Source: Cladophialophora immunda
Taxonomy: Eukaryota; Ascomycota; Eurotiomycetes; Chaetothyriales; Herpotrichiellaceae
Direction: 5' to 3'
NCBI RefSeq assembly: GCF_000835495.1
Contig: NW_015622544.1
Location: 5,918,855 to 5,982,854 of the forward strand
DNA length: 64,000 bases
Below the pieces are notes generated by a model that saw only the letters and a program-made list of their open reading frames with translations, was not told where the DNA came from and searched no databases. Positions 44,016 through 54,487 of this stretch are shown piece by piece. The first letter of the stretch is position 1; each line of letters opens with the position of its first letter. Made by a program: the position numbers and the translations under genes.

Positions 44016-44396
44016 TCAATCATCCCGCGCAGTCATCCCAATATCATCATCGTCGAGCATGGTATACTTCACTCTGGACCGATCCATGAAGTTGTCCTCA
44101 TCTTTCTCTACCTCATCCCTTATCCCATCAGCTCTTCTCGCTTGCAGGCTTTGCTGCATGGCTTCCGGACTCTCGAATGTTATTACGGCAATCAAGTCTG
44201 AATCTGCGGAGGACGAGGTTCCAATGGCAAAATCAGCGTCTTTGTTGGTGTAGTAGCGTGTGTGAATCAATGAGTGGTTAGATCCTAGGAGATGTTTCGC
44301 GTATGTTACATGGACCTCTTCGATATATGTTCGAAATTGGGCGGCAGTTATGGATGGCAGGCGATAGCAGAAGAGAAAGGCTGTTACTGGTTACAT
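44016..44396 (-). pseudogene. EthD-domain protein, start region interrupted by a stop at codon 2
   Basis: The conserved frame is open from 44390 down to the stop at 44016-44018 (about 124 codons). It reads VTAFLFCYRLPSITAAQFRTY, then EEVHVTYAKHLLG, HSLIHTRYYTN, DLIAVITFESPEAMQQSL and KDEDNFMD, the pattern of a dimeric alpha/beta-barrel EthD protein. The only ATG in place (44396-44394) is followed at once by TAA (44393-44391). Either codon 2 has mutated to a stop, or the true start lies on an upstream exon spliced to the AG at 44389-44390 (minus-strand CAG before TAACAGCC). I found no convincing upstream exon. EthD proteins assist ring-cleavage, ether-degrading or decarboxylating pathways; the substrate is unknown. 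It lies at the border of the decayed island. Confidence 0.6.
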
Positions 44397-45556
44397 AGTC
44401 GGAAGAAGATAAAGAACGTATCGTGTCTGTGGCCTTGAACTTCGAATCTAAGTCGAGAGGAGTTTTCTTGCCGAATTCATGTCAGCCTTTACCTCCGGTA
44501 CCGTCTACCTCGATTGCCTGATTGACGAAGATATCAACCGGCGATAAGCAAAGTTCGTCACCCTTTCCAACTGGTCACACACTCGGCGGTCGCCTACAAC
44601 CAGGCTCACTTTATCCGTACAGGGAATAGATTGTAAGGTGCACCCACTGATTCTTCAAGGCGAGGTTCCCTATCTCGATTGGCTTTGCGCGGCTAAGGAG
44701 CACTGGCAGACCCGGAGTCATGCCGATGTCCTCACAACTGTTCGTAGGGATGAGACCGGTGGCTGGGACAGACTCTAAGTCCTGAAGAAGCATTCACTGC
44801 CAGTGGCAGGGCTGGATAACTCGAGCTTACAGCTAAATACACTGAAGTTCACCTTGTGATCGGATCTTGATTTCTGTCTGTCTCGATGAACAGCTGGAAG
44901 ATACTACTCACACCTTCGGCGAGAGGCGAATAGCGGTTTGAAGACCAATGTTCACAACGGTATTGGATTCAACGGCAGATGCTGATGTCCATTCCCAGCT
45001 CACCCGTGCACTTTTCCATATTGTCGCGCAATCTTGGTAGTTGGATGGGAAGACTTGTCGACGAGGCTAGAGTCCAACATAATGAAACTGTAGGGTATTG
45101 TTTCCCACAAACCTAGAATCAGTGCTGGAGCGTTTCACCTCCGCCCCCGCCACCCCAGTGCCGATACTACGATCGTGCTTGTTAGAAGGAAAGTTGTTGC
45201 CATTCACTTCCTATGTCGTCTCGACCGAGTTTTATGGGCGCAGCTCCAACAGAATCGTATTCGAGGGAACATTCATTCTTGAAGACTAAAGTTGCCAGAT
45301 ATCCCATAGAAGACGATTTTTCTCCTGAATGCTTGCGCTCCAGCAATGTTCAGCTGAGACCAAAACAGGTTGCAAGCTGAAAGATCGAAGACATCGTCTG
45401 GTCGATCAAGACGACCATCAAAGTCGGCAAGCGTGCATACATGCAAAGGAACAGACGGTGAAAAGCGCCGGACCTTAGCTCAGCAAGACCCCCACAGAGT
45501 CGTCTGCATAGGTGATGAAGCCTGTCCGAACCTGTCCGAATCAACGTGATCCATTT
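44397..45556. other. Gene-poor stretch at the left edge of the decayed island
   Basis: About 1.16 kb. On the minus strand, broken frames between about 45080 and 44465 look protein-like (for example SPVDIFVNQAIEVDGTGG ending at a stop near 44478), suggesting one more decayed gene, but I cannot name the family. Confidence 0.35.
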
Positions 45557-48125
45557 TCAGACTTCGAAACTGTTGATGCGACTGGAAGCATCGACAAAAC
45601 ACTCAACGTGTTCCGTTTCAACGTCACCCATCAGGGTGCAGGATTGAAAGAGTAAGTTAGACATACTGCTTTCTGTGGACAATGATGCCGCATCGTCGTT
45701 TCCAAATTTGAGAGCGGTTTCGCTTTCGAAAGATGCGGCCTGCATTGTCTCAATCATCTCGACTTGATCCAGCAGATTGTTTTTCTCGTTTTCATCATGA
45801 TGTGTGCAATCCCACATTGCTTTCTCTAGAGTAACACTAGCCAGAAGAGCGAGGAACGCAGCTCGATCTTCTCCTGTGTCGGGGTTTTCCTCGTCAAAGT
45901 CGCGGATGCGATATTTTTCGAAATAGTCACGAGCGGTGTTTCCGTCGTGATCTACTGCCTCGACATCAATCCCGCAGATCGGCACTTCAGTTAGCGCTTC
46001 CATGATCGAGGTGCTCCCATAGCAAGCAGCAAGGATGAGCGTGCCGCGACCAAACTTATCATAAAAGTCGAGCTTTGCGCCGTGCTTAAGCAATATCCGT
46101 ACTGCGTTCAAGCGATTCTCCGAAAGCGCCATCATGATTGGAGTGTTCCCATCTTTATTGCATGTATCCAAATCTACGCCCATGTTCAGCAAGCCCTGTA
46201 ATATATCGATGTTGCCGGCAGCTGCGGCCATATGGAGACATGTCTAGTGGCGTCGACTGCTCCGATAGTGCACATTCGCACTCCACTTGACGAGCAGACG
46301 GAATAGCGGCATCTGGTCGATCTGGGCACGCGAATGGAAGCTGAAATCAATCAACGGAGTACGCCCTACAAAGTCCTCGATATCCGGCTCGTAACCGGCT
46401 TTGAGGAGAAGCTGCGCACATCTACACGCACCTTGTCGTGCTGCATAGTGAAGTGCAGTTAGGCCCTCGTGATCTTTCACGAGGACATTAGCCTTCCACT
46501 TGAGTAAGATCCTGATCTGGTCTGGGTCATTGCGCATTGCAGCCCACATGAGCGCTGTTCGGCTATGAGTGTCGGTTGTGTTGATCTGTGCATAGTCAAG
46601 CATGAGCTGTTCGGCCAATGGCGTCTTGGAAAGTTGCACAATAATCATGTGTAGTGAATTGAAGCCCACGTTGTCAAAGTCGTAATCCCGCTCAAGCAGC
46701 CGTCTCAGTTGCAAGAGTGCTGCGTCCCGGTACCCGACACCCGTCAATATTGATGGCCAGAGGACGTCTGCAAAAGAGCTTCCGTCGACGTCGCGATAGC
46801 CCCAATCACCCCTTCTAGGGCAATCTGGTAGTAGATGTTGAAGCGTTTGTACTAGATGGCGTGATGCAGCAAAGATCGACCGTCGCCGCCATAGATGTCA
46901 AAGGGTGATGCTTTCCCTTCCTTAAATAGTTGACACATTTTCTCTTGGCTACCGTGCTCGATGGCGGACCAGATCGGACCCTAGTCTACGAGCCGTGGCA
47001 TTCGAATCGTCCAGGATGCTCCTACTCCAGCGAGATCACGCCAAGAGCCAGTGAAGTAGATCGCTCTTGCAACGGCCTAGCGTGGGAACTGGTAGGAGAA
47101 TCGCATAGTACCATATTTGGTCCTCTAGTAAAGTGGGTAATCACACTTACGTCGATCGAATAAAGGAGTGCCCGTGTAGCTGTAGAATAGATGACTAATA
47201 ACTGCACGGAGAGTACGTGGGGTTCTCATCTGCACCTGTTTATGGCCGTTATAGCGGCAAAAGCTGGAGCACCGGTCCAAGACAAGAGTTGTGTCGATGC
47301 GCACGGAATCTTCGTTTTGTAGGGCTGTAGAGTGGCTTCTCACTGCTGGGCTTAAGTCTCCTGGCGATTTGAGGATGTCAAGGTCAATCTGGCTTTCTGA
47401 GGCGTGGGATAAGTCTTGAATACTGTTGATGACTTGATCGAGTTTCGATTGAATGATCTCGTAGGGATTGTCTGTCGTTGTAGCCTTCTAGTTGAGAACC
47501 GACAAGTGCCCTTTATTGAGAATAGAAATATCTAAGACTTAGAGCAACACCGGTCGGATTTGGGAGCTGGCGGAGTTAACCCCATCTCTCAGCATACGAA
47601 TAGTACGACTAGCACTTATAGAGATGTGGAATTGAATGCTGAGAAAGTGACGGACAGATTTTGCCGGACATCCCTCAGAGACCACCGTAGACTTTCCAGT
47701 CGGCCTTAATGGCGCATCTATGCCCGTCGAGAGATCTTAGATTTCCCGCTGCCAGCCAACTCGGTGCTTCGGAGGAGTTTGGTTTGGATGAGTGCGTCAA
47801 GGTCCTCAAGCATTTTCGCTGCCCGGTCGGCAGATCTCTGAGTGACAGCAAGCGCATCCTGGAGCATGGGCGTATCGGGTTGGAGACCTTGCATTGAGTT
47901 CTCCAGAACGTGAGCGTGAGCGAGTGCTCGAAGCTGGGTCACCTGTAGTTGAGGGCTTAGCACAGATTCTGCTACGGACGCATGGGGTCATACCTCGTTC
48001 ATGATCGCCTGCACGACATCGGGAGCATCGCGTAGACACCATATTCGCTCCAGAGTGATAGCGATTTGGGAGGCCGCTCCGACGACGGCTATTACACTGG
48101 CTGCCACTGAGAGAGGATCAGCCAT
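45557..48125 (-). pseudogene. Fungal_N / ankyrin-repeat protein, inactivated by multiple nonsense codons
   Basis: ATG 48125 opens MADPLSVAASVIAVVGAASQ, the classic start of the fungal STAND N-terminal domain (Fungal_N/NACHT-N). After a short intron comes VTQLRALAHAHVLENSMQGL. The frame then meets TAG at 47720-47718 and TAA at 47708-47706, although the family pattern continues past both (GRLESLRWSLRDVRQNLSVT). Further down are SHLFYSYTGTPLFDRRKCDY and MRFSYQFPR, and TAG codons at 47079-47077, 46983-46981 and 46854-46852, all in one frame. A single-base frameshift lies near 46810-46815. Ankyrin repeats follow (HSRTALMWAAMRNDPDQ, GLTALHYAARQGACRCAQLL), another TAG at 46246-46244, then more repeats (GNIDILQGLLNMGVDLD) to the stop at 45557. 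Several stops fit CAG to TAG or TGG to TAG. Intact relatives are thought to act in non-self recognition. Confidence 0.85.
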
Positions 48126-48965
48126 CGCTATAGCATCAGTAAATTTCGAATAAGCAACTGGTGAAGTTGGCTAGGGCCATTCCTTCATCAAGGGGCTCGC
48201 GGATGGGAATGTGGAGAGGAGGTCGAGGGAACGGGTAATGTGGCGGGGACTTCCAAGTACCTTTGCAACTAGGGTCCATCCTTGCCGAGCTGGTCAACAG
48301 GGCGCTACAAATGAGAACTTTGGTAGGTCTGCCTTGAGGGAGAGACAGGCGCAGTTTGGTAGTGTGGGACCAACTTGATTGCCATGATTCATCTCAGTGG
48401 GAACGCGCTTTGTTGCGGCAGAGGCAAGGCCCCAGTGACAGACCTCGCCTAACATTCCCCATATGGTTAAGGCAACAGGCTTGAGTTCACGCGCCGCCTG
48501 GCGAGGGCCGGAGCCGCCATGAGATTATTGGCCATGACCACCAAGGGCGGAGACTTGCCAGGCATCTGCCAGGTGACCTTTATCTCGTACTCGTAACCGG
48601 TGAGCTTTGTTTGGCCTCACAAGTTGGACACTAGACGGCCAGTGTGAGCCAATAGTCACTGCAGTATCACGACAACATCCATGAAACCGTCACCCTGACT
48701 CTTGTTGTGCAACAGGATGCGGCTCAACTGCCTTTCACGCCAGACGTGTCACTTGCCAAGGAAACACTCAATAGCTAGTAGAGTCACACTAGCCACTTCA
48801 TCACGCCTCAGCTCCTCCTTTGCCAGCGTGCTTTCTTATTGTATGGCAAGTGCATTTCTCCCACACGTACTCTAAGACACTGGAATAAACAGTCCACGAG
48901 TTATTCACGCCTCACTCGAGCGAGAAACTGTTTACCAAAACCCTCGAGAGAACGTCGAAGTCACG
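48126..48965. other. Intergenic region between two divergent pseudogenes
   Basis: About 840 bp separate the start codons of the ankyrin pseudogene and the permease pseudogene. It would have been a divergent promoter region when both were alive. No gene is seen in it. Confidence 0.4.
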
Positions 48966-50763
48966 ATGGCGACGGTTATGCAGACCGGAACCAATACCGT
49001 TGGCCCTGAGGCACCTGAAGCCATCCGTGAGTATTTCGCCTCTAAGCCAAAACATTGGCATATCGTCACTCGGCCTGTCAACGATCATGTCGTGACAATC
49101 GATGTCCTCGCAAACATTAGCAAAGATGCGACGCTATAGGACTGATAAGATATACGTCGCGTTAGACGAGTCTAGGTGTTTCGCCGTAACTTCCGACTCC
49201 TCTCGTCGATATGCTTTGCATCGTGCGTGATGAGCACATGGGAAGTCTTATTAACGGCTAGCGGTCCTGCTCTTATTCACGGTGGCCTTCCTAGACTGTT
49301 TTAGTCCATGTGCTGGTCTTACCTAGGCTAATTCTTCGTTATACTCAGCCTTACCGAGATGGCGAGTATAGCGCTAGTTTCCTGTGGGCCGTACCATTGT
49401 TAGTTCGAATGCTCTTATTTTAAAGCATACTAATTCTCAAGGGGTGTCAGAATTTGCTCCCCTAAAGCATCAGAAATTCCTAAGCTATATATATAGTTGC
49501 CTCTCAACTATCTGCTGGTAGTCGTTCGTCACTGCTAACTCATACACTGTGGGAATTATCATCTAAGGCATTATCATTATTAACAATCCTTCCTACCGGC
49601 CTGAAAGATAGTACGGAACACTATTTGTCTACGCTATGACCATCCTTACTGGAATCCTAAATGTTTGGGGAGCGAAATTCTTGCCTCGGATGGAGATCGT
49701 TTTCGTAGCATACCATATACTCACCTTCTTTCCGATCCTGATCACTCTTCTAGTCATGGCACCTGAAAAGTAATCAGCGCACGACGTCTTCCTTCATTTC
49801 ACTGATAACGGCGGTAATTAGCTAAATCGTGGGCTTGACGTTATGATAGGATAGGTCGCTGCATCATTTATCCTTCTAGGTGAGTGGTCTCTAGTAATCA
49901 TGGATAGGCTATCCTACCGACTCTAACATAGGTTCTGACGCACCGGCACATCTCGCTGAAGAAATACGAAATGTAAGTTATATTGGTCGTTTCTCTTGAA
50001 CATACCTCCGACGTTCGCGATGCTCATGGCGTACCTCTTCTGTATTGGCAATGTTTAAGAGGTTCTCGAGACTCCTACGGGATTTCCGTTCATTGCGGTC
50101 TCCTTATCTGCCACTAGGTCGGTACAGCATGCTTCGGTCCTTACAGCCATAATTATCCTCCTATTATTTTTCGTGTCTATGAGCACGATGAGAAGCACGA
50201 GCCGATAAATATTTGCATTTACTCGGGATGGTGGTTTGCCCCTTTCGCATTAGCTGAAGTAGGTGAGAGACCGCTACTACTTTTAAATCTTGTAGCTTAT
50301 ACTCTCGCACGCGCAGATTGACCTTTATCACGTTGTGCCCCTAAACGCAATCATTTTCACCTACTTCTACACCTTTATACTCTCCCTTATCAACATTGGG
50401 AGCACAGTGGCATTTAGTGCCATCCTTTCCTTGTCAACCAGCGCCCTCATGGCTACCTACGCCATGGCCATTAGGTGCGTGACATATCGAAGACTATACG
50501 TAGGCCCAGAATTGGCTCCATTGAATAGCGCACGATGGCGCTTGGGCAGGTATGGGATTTTGATCAACGCGCTAGGTTTCTTATATGCGTGCTGGAGCTT
50601 ATTCTGGAGCTTTTAGCCAAGCGTTTGTCGTCCCACGGCAGCCGAATTCAATTGGGCATCCGTGATTCTTGTTGGGCTTCTTGGGTTGGCGGGCTTGCTG
50701 TATGTCCTTGATAAGAAAGATACATATAACAGCCCCGTCGCCATAATAAGAAGATTGGCTTAA
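48966..50763 (+). pseudogene. Amino acid/GABA/choline-type permease (APC family), inactivated by multiple nonsense codons
   Basis: ATG 48966 opens MATVMQTGTNTVGPEAPEAI, with a GTGAGT donor at 49027. Downstream, family patterns continue through broken frames: VFRRNFRLLSSICFASCVMS, EVLLTASGPALIHGGLP, ILTGILNVWGAKFLPRMEIV, SDAPAHLAEEIRN, LETPTGFPF and an intact tail VPLNAIIFTYFYTFILSLIN up to LLYVLDKKDTY. In-frame stops include TAG 49173-49175 (before VFRRNF, probably CAG), TAG 49302-49304 (in LF*SMCWSYL, probably TGG), TAA 49329-49331 (in G*FFVIL, probably CAA) and TAG 50614-50616 (in FWSF*PS, probably TGG). All fit CpA to TpA changes. The transporter would have had about 12 helices at the plasma membrane. 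No function remains. Confidence 0.85.
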
Positions 50764-52735
50764 AATAACATAATTACAGAGATGGTATTTAGGCAGGAAT
50801 CTAAACCTGGCATTGACATCCGTTTAACACCATGGCCTGCCGATGACCTGGTGTGCAGGCTCCCGCACTTCAGGTACAGATTCATACGATGTTCAACAGG
50901 TTCCCCTAATGCGAAATTCGGTAAGACCAAGATCGAGACTCGGTGCGAAGGGAATGGATGAATGCTCTTGTTGACTTGAGCTGGGTCCTGAGAATTTATT
51001 CATTGTTCTGTGTCCACCAGCTGCGTGCACCAGTTGGCTATCGACGTTTAAAGCCCTCGACCAACAATAGTAATGCCGTCAACGCCGTGGATGACGCCTC
51101 GAGCACGTCTGCCATAGACAATAGCGCAGGCAAGAGCAATCCTGCAACGATATTGGAGCCCCAATGACCAATTTCGTGAGGCTGGGCAAGGCTGACATGA
51201 TATTGGCTACGACGATGACTCTGAAGTGGTGCCAATGCACCAGGCGTTCAACAACTCTCGCGCTTGTCCCTGTTTTGACAGTCCTGGTAGTCCCTCTATA
51301 TGCCGGCTTCTGGGACCATCGATGTTTCGGCATTCTTCTCCTCTAGCAGCCTTTCGTCTTTGAACCACACAACTTTAAAATTATGGGATTTGCTTTGAGA
51401 TCAATCTAACGCGGCGTGAGAGTCTCCTTTTATTGTTATGACGGTATTGGCCTGGCCGGTTGTTTCATTTGGAATGGACCTACAAAGTAGATAGTATACA
51501 AGAGTGAATCGAGGCTAGTAAGGCGTCGATAGCTAGAGTGTAAGAAAAGCGTACTCCATGCTTCAACAGGCCTACAATGAGTGCTACAGTAATGTATACG
51601 ACGCATAAATCACACCGTACTACGAACACAGACAACCTCAACTAATACGTCCTAATTCTCGTGGCGCCTCCATCACGACCTCGCGGCCAATCATCAGTCT
51701 GGCTCTTCTCGTTATTTTTAGACTCTTTATTCATGGAGAATCTGAAGCGAAAGGTTTCATCTGTATCTGGATGTGTAAAAGTGGATACTTCCTCCCGCAT
51801 CAGGGTTGGGTTGTCATTCGACTGGAAGTACATGGTACATTCTTTCGTTACTCGTCTGCCATCATTGTAGCCAACTCAGGTCAACCACTCATACCGCTAT
51901 CAGTATCCAGTCTTGGGACCCAAAAGGCACTCTTGCAACAACAACCGAGCAAGAACTCACTGGGAGTTGGCCTCTCCCAACATTTGAAATATCAGAACCT
52001 GGGCCTAGGAGTCTAGATTATAGGCCCCTATAAAGACCCTATGACCGTACCAAAGCTAGTCCAGTCATGGCTCAGGTCCTAGCTAGCGGCACTAGGGATG
52101 ACACAACAATGGCTCAAAATAGCTACATTCAGGACTCAGCTTACATGGCGAGATGCTCTGGGCCCACAGGTTTGCAACCGGAAATAGATTTCAGAGGGAT
52201 CAAGGCTCGATATAGTATAAACTGGAGAGGCGAAATTCCTAGATGCAACCTGTGTCCACCCAGAGATAGTGTAAGCTGTCTTTCCTTGCTTATTCCGTAC
52301 AGAAGACGATCTTCGTATACCCCGCCTTATTTTAACCAGTGCTGCTCTGGAGATCGTCTATGGTTACCTCCTCTTCGTCCACACCTAAGTATGCGACAGT
52401 ATAGGATAGGGTGGAATATCCTCGGTCAAGCCTTTCGTTAAGATTTCAGTACGACTGCCAATTTTCACTAAGTCGCATTATCCTCGTATTAATCTTGATT
52501 CTCTAGATAGATTTTGAGGGGAGACAAAGACGTAAGGCCGTGTAGTACATTCCGAAAATCAATAAATTCCTAGTGAGAATAAGTGTTGTGTGAACCAGGC
52601 TACCTGAGGGAGACTATTGGTAGGGGTAAATGCGAGAAGGTGGTCTAGCATTTTCAATTAGAGTCCGACGAAGAAATCTAGTCAAGGACGACTAATTACT
52701 AGAGTGTACGGAGAAAACTAAAGAGCTATAAGCAT
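50764..52735. other. Gene-poor stretch of the decayed island
   Basis: About 2 kb with short frames on both strands and frequent TAG/TAA. A minus-strand piece at 51642-51833 (REEVSTFTHPDTDETFRFRF) and plus-strand pieces at 51806-52441 look partly protein-like, but no family is recognised. Probably remnants of one or more decayed genes. Confidence 0.4.
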
Positions 52736-54487
52736 TCAGCCTTCCTTGGAGTAGTAAACAAGGGCTTCCCATGGCCGCAAGATTAGACTTCCCCCTCTAG
52801 TCTGGGGAGATGGGTAATTGCCTCTCAGGTAATTCCAAGTTTGATTGCCCAGCAATGTCGTCTGGCTCTCTTGGCTAGAAAAGTTCAACAGTACCAAGGC
52901 TTCCTCTTCAGTCCGGCAGCTTCCTCGCTTGTAGGCAACGATGGTATCTTGAGGGGACGATTCGTGAAACATCTCAAATGTACCGTAGATAAAAATATCG
53001 GCTATTTTTTTCCGCAATGCTAGTGATTCCTTCCAAAATGACAATACGCTGTCAGGGTCATTTTGCTGAGCTTCAACGTTCCACGCGACATGGTCCGGAT
53101 TGACTACCATCCACGGCTTCACATCGGAGTTCGTGAACCCTGCGTTAGTCTGGGCACTCCACTGCATAGGCAATCGACCATGATCCCTAGCCTTGAGCTG
53201 CAATTCGCGCAGGACGTCGCCCATCTTGCTCTCATCTCCACCACGCTCTTTTAAGACTCTCTTGTAATGGTTTCGTCCTTCAACGTCAATGTAGTGCTCG
53301 ATTCCCATTTCCCGTGGTAGGTTGGCCATGCCGATCTCTTGACCCGCGAGAAGGAAGAGGGTGCCGCTCAGTGTACACATGTAAATGGAAAGGAGTTTAG
53401 CGGCGAAAGCACGGTATTTTGGGTCATCCGAACCATACCGAGTTAGAGAGCGGCCACTGTCATGATTGTCCAAGTAGACGCTATTCCAGCCGTCAAACGT
53501 AGGCATCGCAGTTTGCCACTTGTGTGTGAGAAGTCGAAGCATGCCGGGATGGAAGTCCTTCCGGCTATACTTCGAAGAGTGGCCGAAATCCATATCAACA
53601 ATGTCGCCAGTGAACAGCATATTCACTTCCTGACGGGATTTTGCGACATATTTCGCCACTGATTCCACGTCCTTAGTGAATCCGAGCTCTCCCACAGTGA
53701 CCGCATTGTACGGATCAAAGACTTGAGTCCGAAGCTCATGGAGGTATTCGTGCATTCGTGGTCCCGAAGCAAACCACTTCTCACCGCTCTGGTACTCTTC
53801 TGCAGGATCAAGGATGTCGGCGTCTGGTAGATCTTCATGTTTGGACATGAGGTTCATAGAATCAATTCGGAACCCATTGACGCCCCGATCAAGCCAGAAG
53901 CGTATGTCACTATGGATGGCTTGCCGCATGTCATCATTTGCCCAATTCAGATCCGGTTGACTTGGGAGAAAGAGAGCCAGATAATACTGATCCGTCCATT
54001 CGTCATAAGTCCACGCGCTTCCTCCAAACACGGATCTCCAGTTGTTTGGGGATTTTCGAACTCCGTCAACCCCATACTTCGGATCCCTCCAGAAGTACCA
54101 ATCTCGCCTGGGGTTGTCTTTAGAACTTCGTGATTCCTTGAACCATGTATGCTGATCAGACATATGATTCACGACTAGATCCATCCATAGCTTCATGTCT
54201 CGCAAGTGTAACCCAGCGATTAGTCTGTCCATCTCCTCAAGGCTGCCATATCGAGGGTCGATAGACCGATAGTCGGAGATGTCGTACCCCATATCCTTCT
54301 GCGGCGAGTCATAGACAGGCGAGAGCCAGATGATATCGGCCCCGGCAGACTTGATATAGTCGATCTTGGATATTATGCCCGGGATGTCACCCCAACCGTC
54401 ACAATTTGAATCCACAAAACTGGCGGGGTAGATCTGGTAGACGACAGCTTCCTTCCAAGGCTGTCTGTCTGCGCCTGTCGCTGTCAT
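52736..54487 (-). CDS. Alpha-glucosidase/maltase (glycoside hydrolase family 13)
   Basis: A single-exon, uninterrupted gene of 583 residues from MTATGADRQPWKEAVVYQIY; ATG 54487 (CAACAATGAC) is preferred to an in-frame ATG 11 codons upstream. The GH13 barrel is complete: YPASFVDSNCDGWGDIPGI, MDLVVNHMSDQH (H108), GFRIDSMNLMSK with nucleophile D209, VTVGELGF with acid/base E267 and YLDNHDSGRS with D343. There is no signal peptide, so it is an intracellular maltase or isomaltase hydrolysing short alpha-glucosides taken up by a transporter. In ascomycetes such genes often pair with a maltose permease and regulator; neither is seen beside it. The intact frame next to strongly decayed genes suggests continued selection. 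Confidence 0.93.
   Translation of the reverse strand: MTATGADRQPWKEAVVYQIYPASFVDSNCDGWGDIPGIISKIDYIKSAGADIIWLSPVYDSPQKDMGYDISDYRSIDPRYGSLEEMDRLIAGLHLRDMKLWMDLVVNHMSDQHTWFKESRSSKDNPRRDWYFWRDPKYGVDGVRKSPNNWRSVFGGSAWTYDEWTDQYYLALFLPSQPDLNWANDDMRQAIHSDIRFWLDRGVNGFRIDSMNLMSKHEDLPDADILDPAEEYQSGEKWFASGPRMHEYLHELRTQVFDPYNAVTVGELGFTKDVESVAKYVAKSRQEVNMLFTGDIVDMDFGHSSKYSRKDFHPGMLRLLTHKWQTAMPTFDGWNSVYLDNHDSGRSLTRYGSDDPKYRAFAAKLLSIYMCTLSGTLFLLAGQEIGMANLPREMGIEHYIDVEGRNHYKRVLKERGGDESKMGDVLRELQLKARDHGRLPMQWSAQTNAGFTNSDVKPWMVVNPDHVAWNVEAQQNDPDSVLSFWKESLALRKKIADIFIYGTFEMFHESSPQDTIVAYKRGSCRTEEEALVLLNFSSQESQTTLLGNQTWNYLRGNYPSPQTRGGSLILRPWEALVYYSKEG

Noticed and set aside
44611..44793. Peptide with PIEIGNLALKNQ resembling the start of an old yellow enzyme
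   Set aside because: Only about a dozen residues match and the next conserved blocks of the family do not follow in any frame; left as an unassigned remnant.
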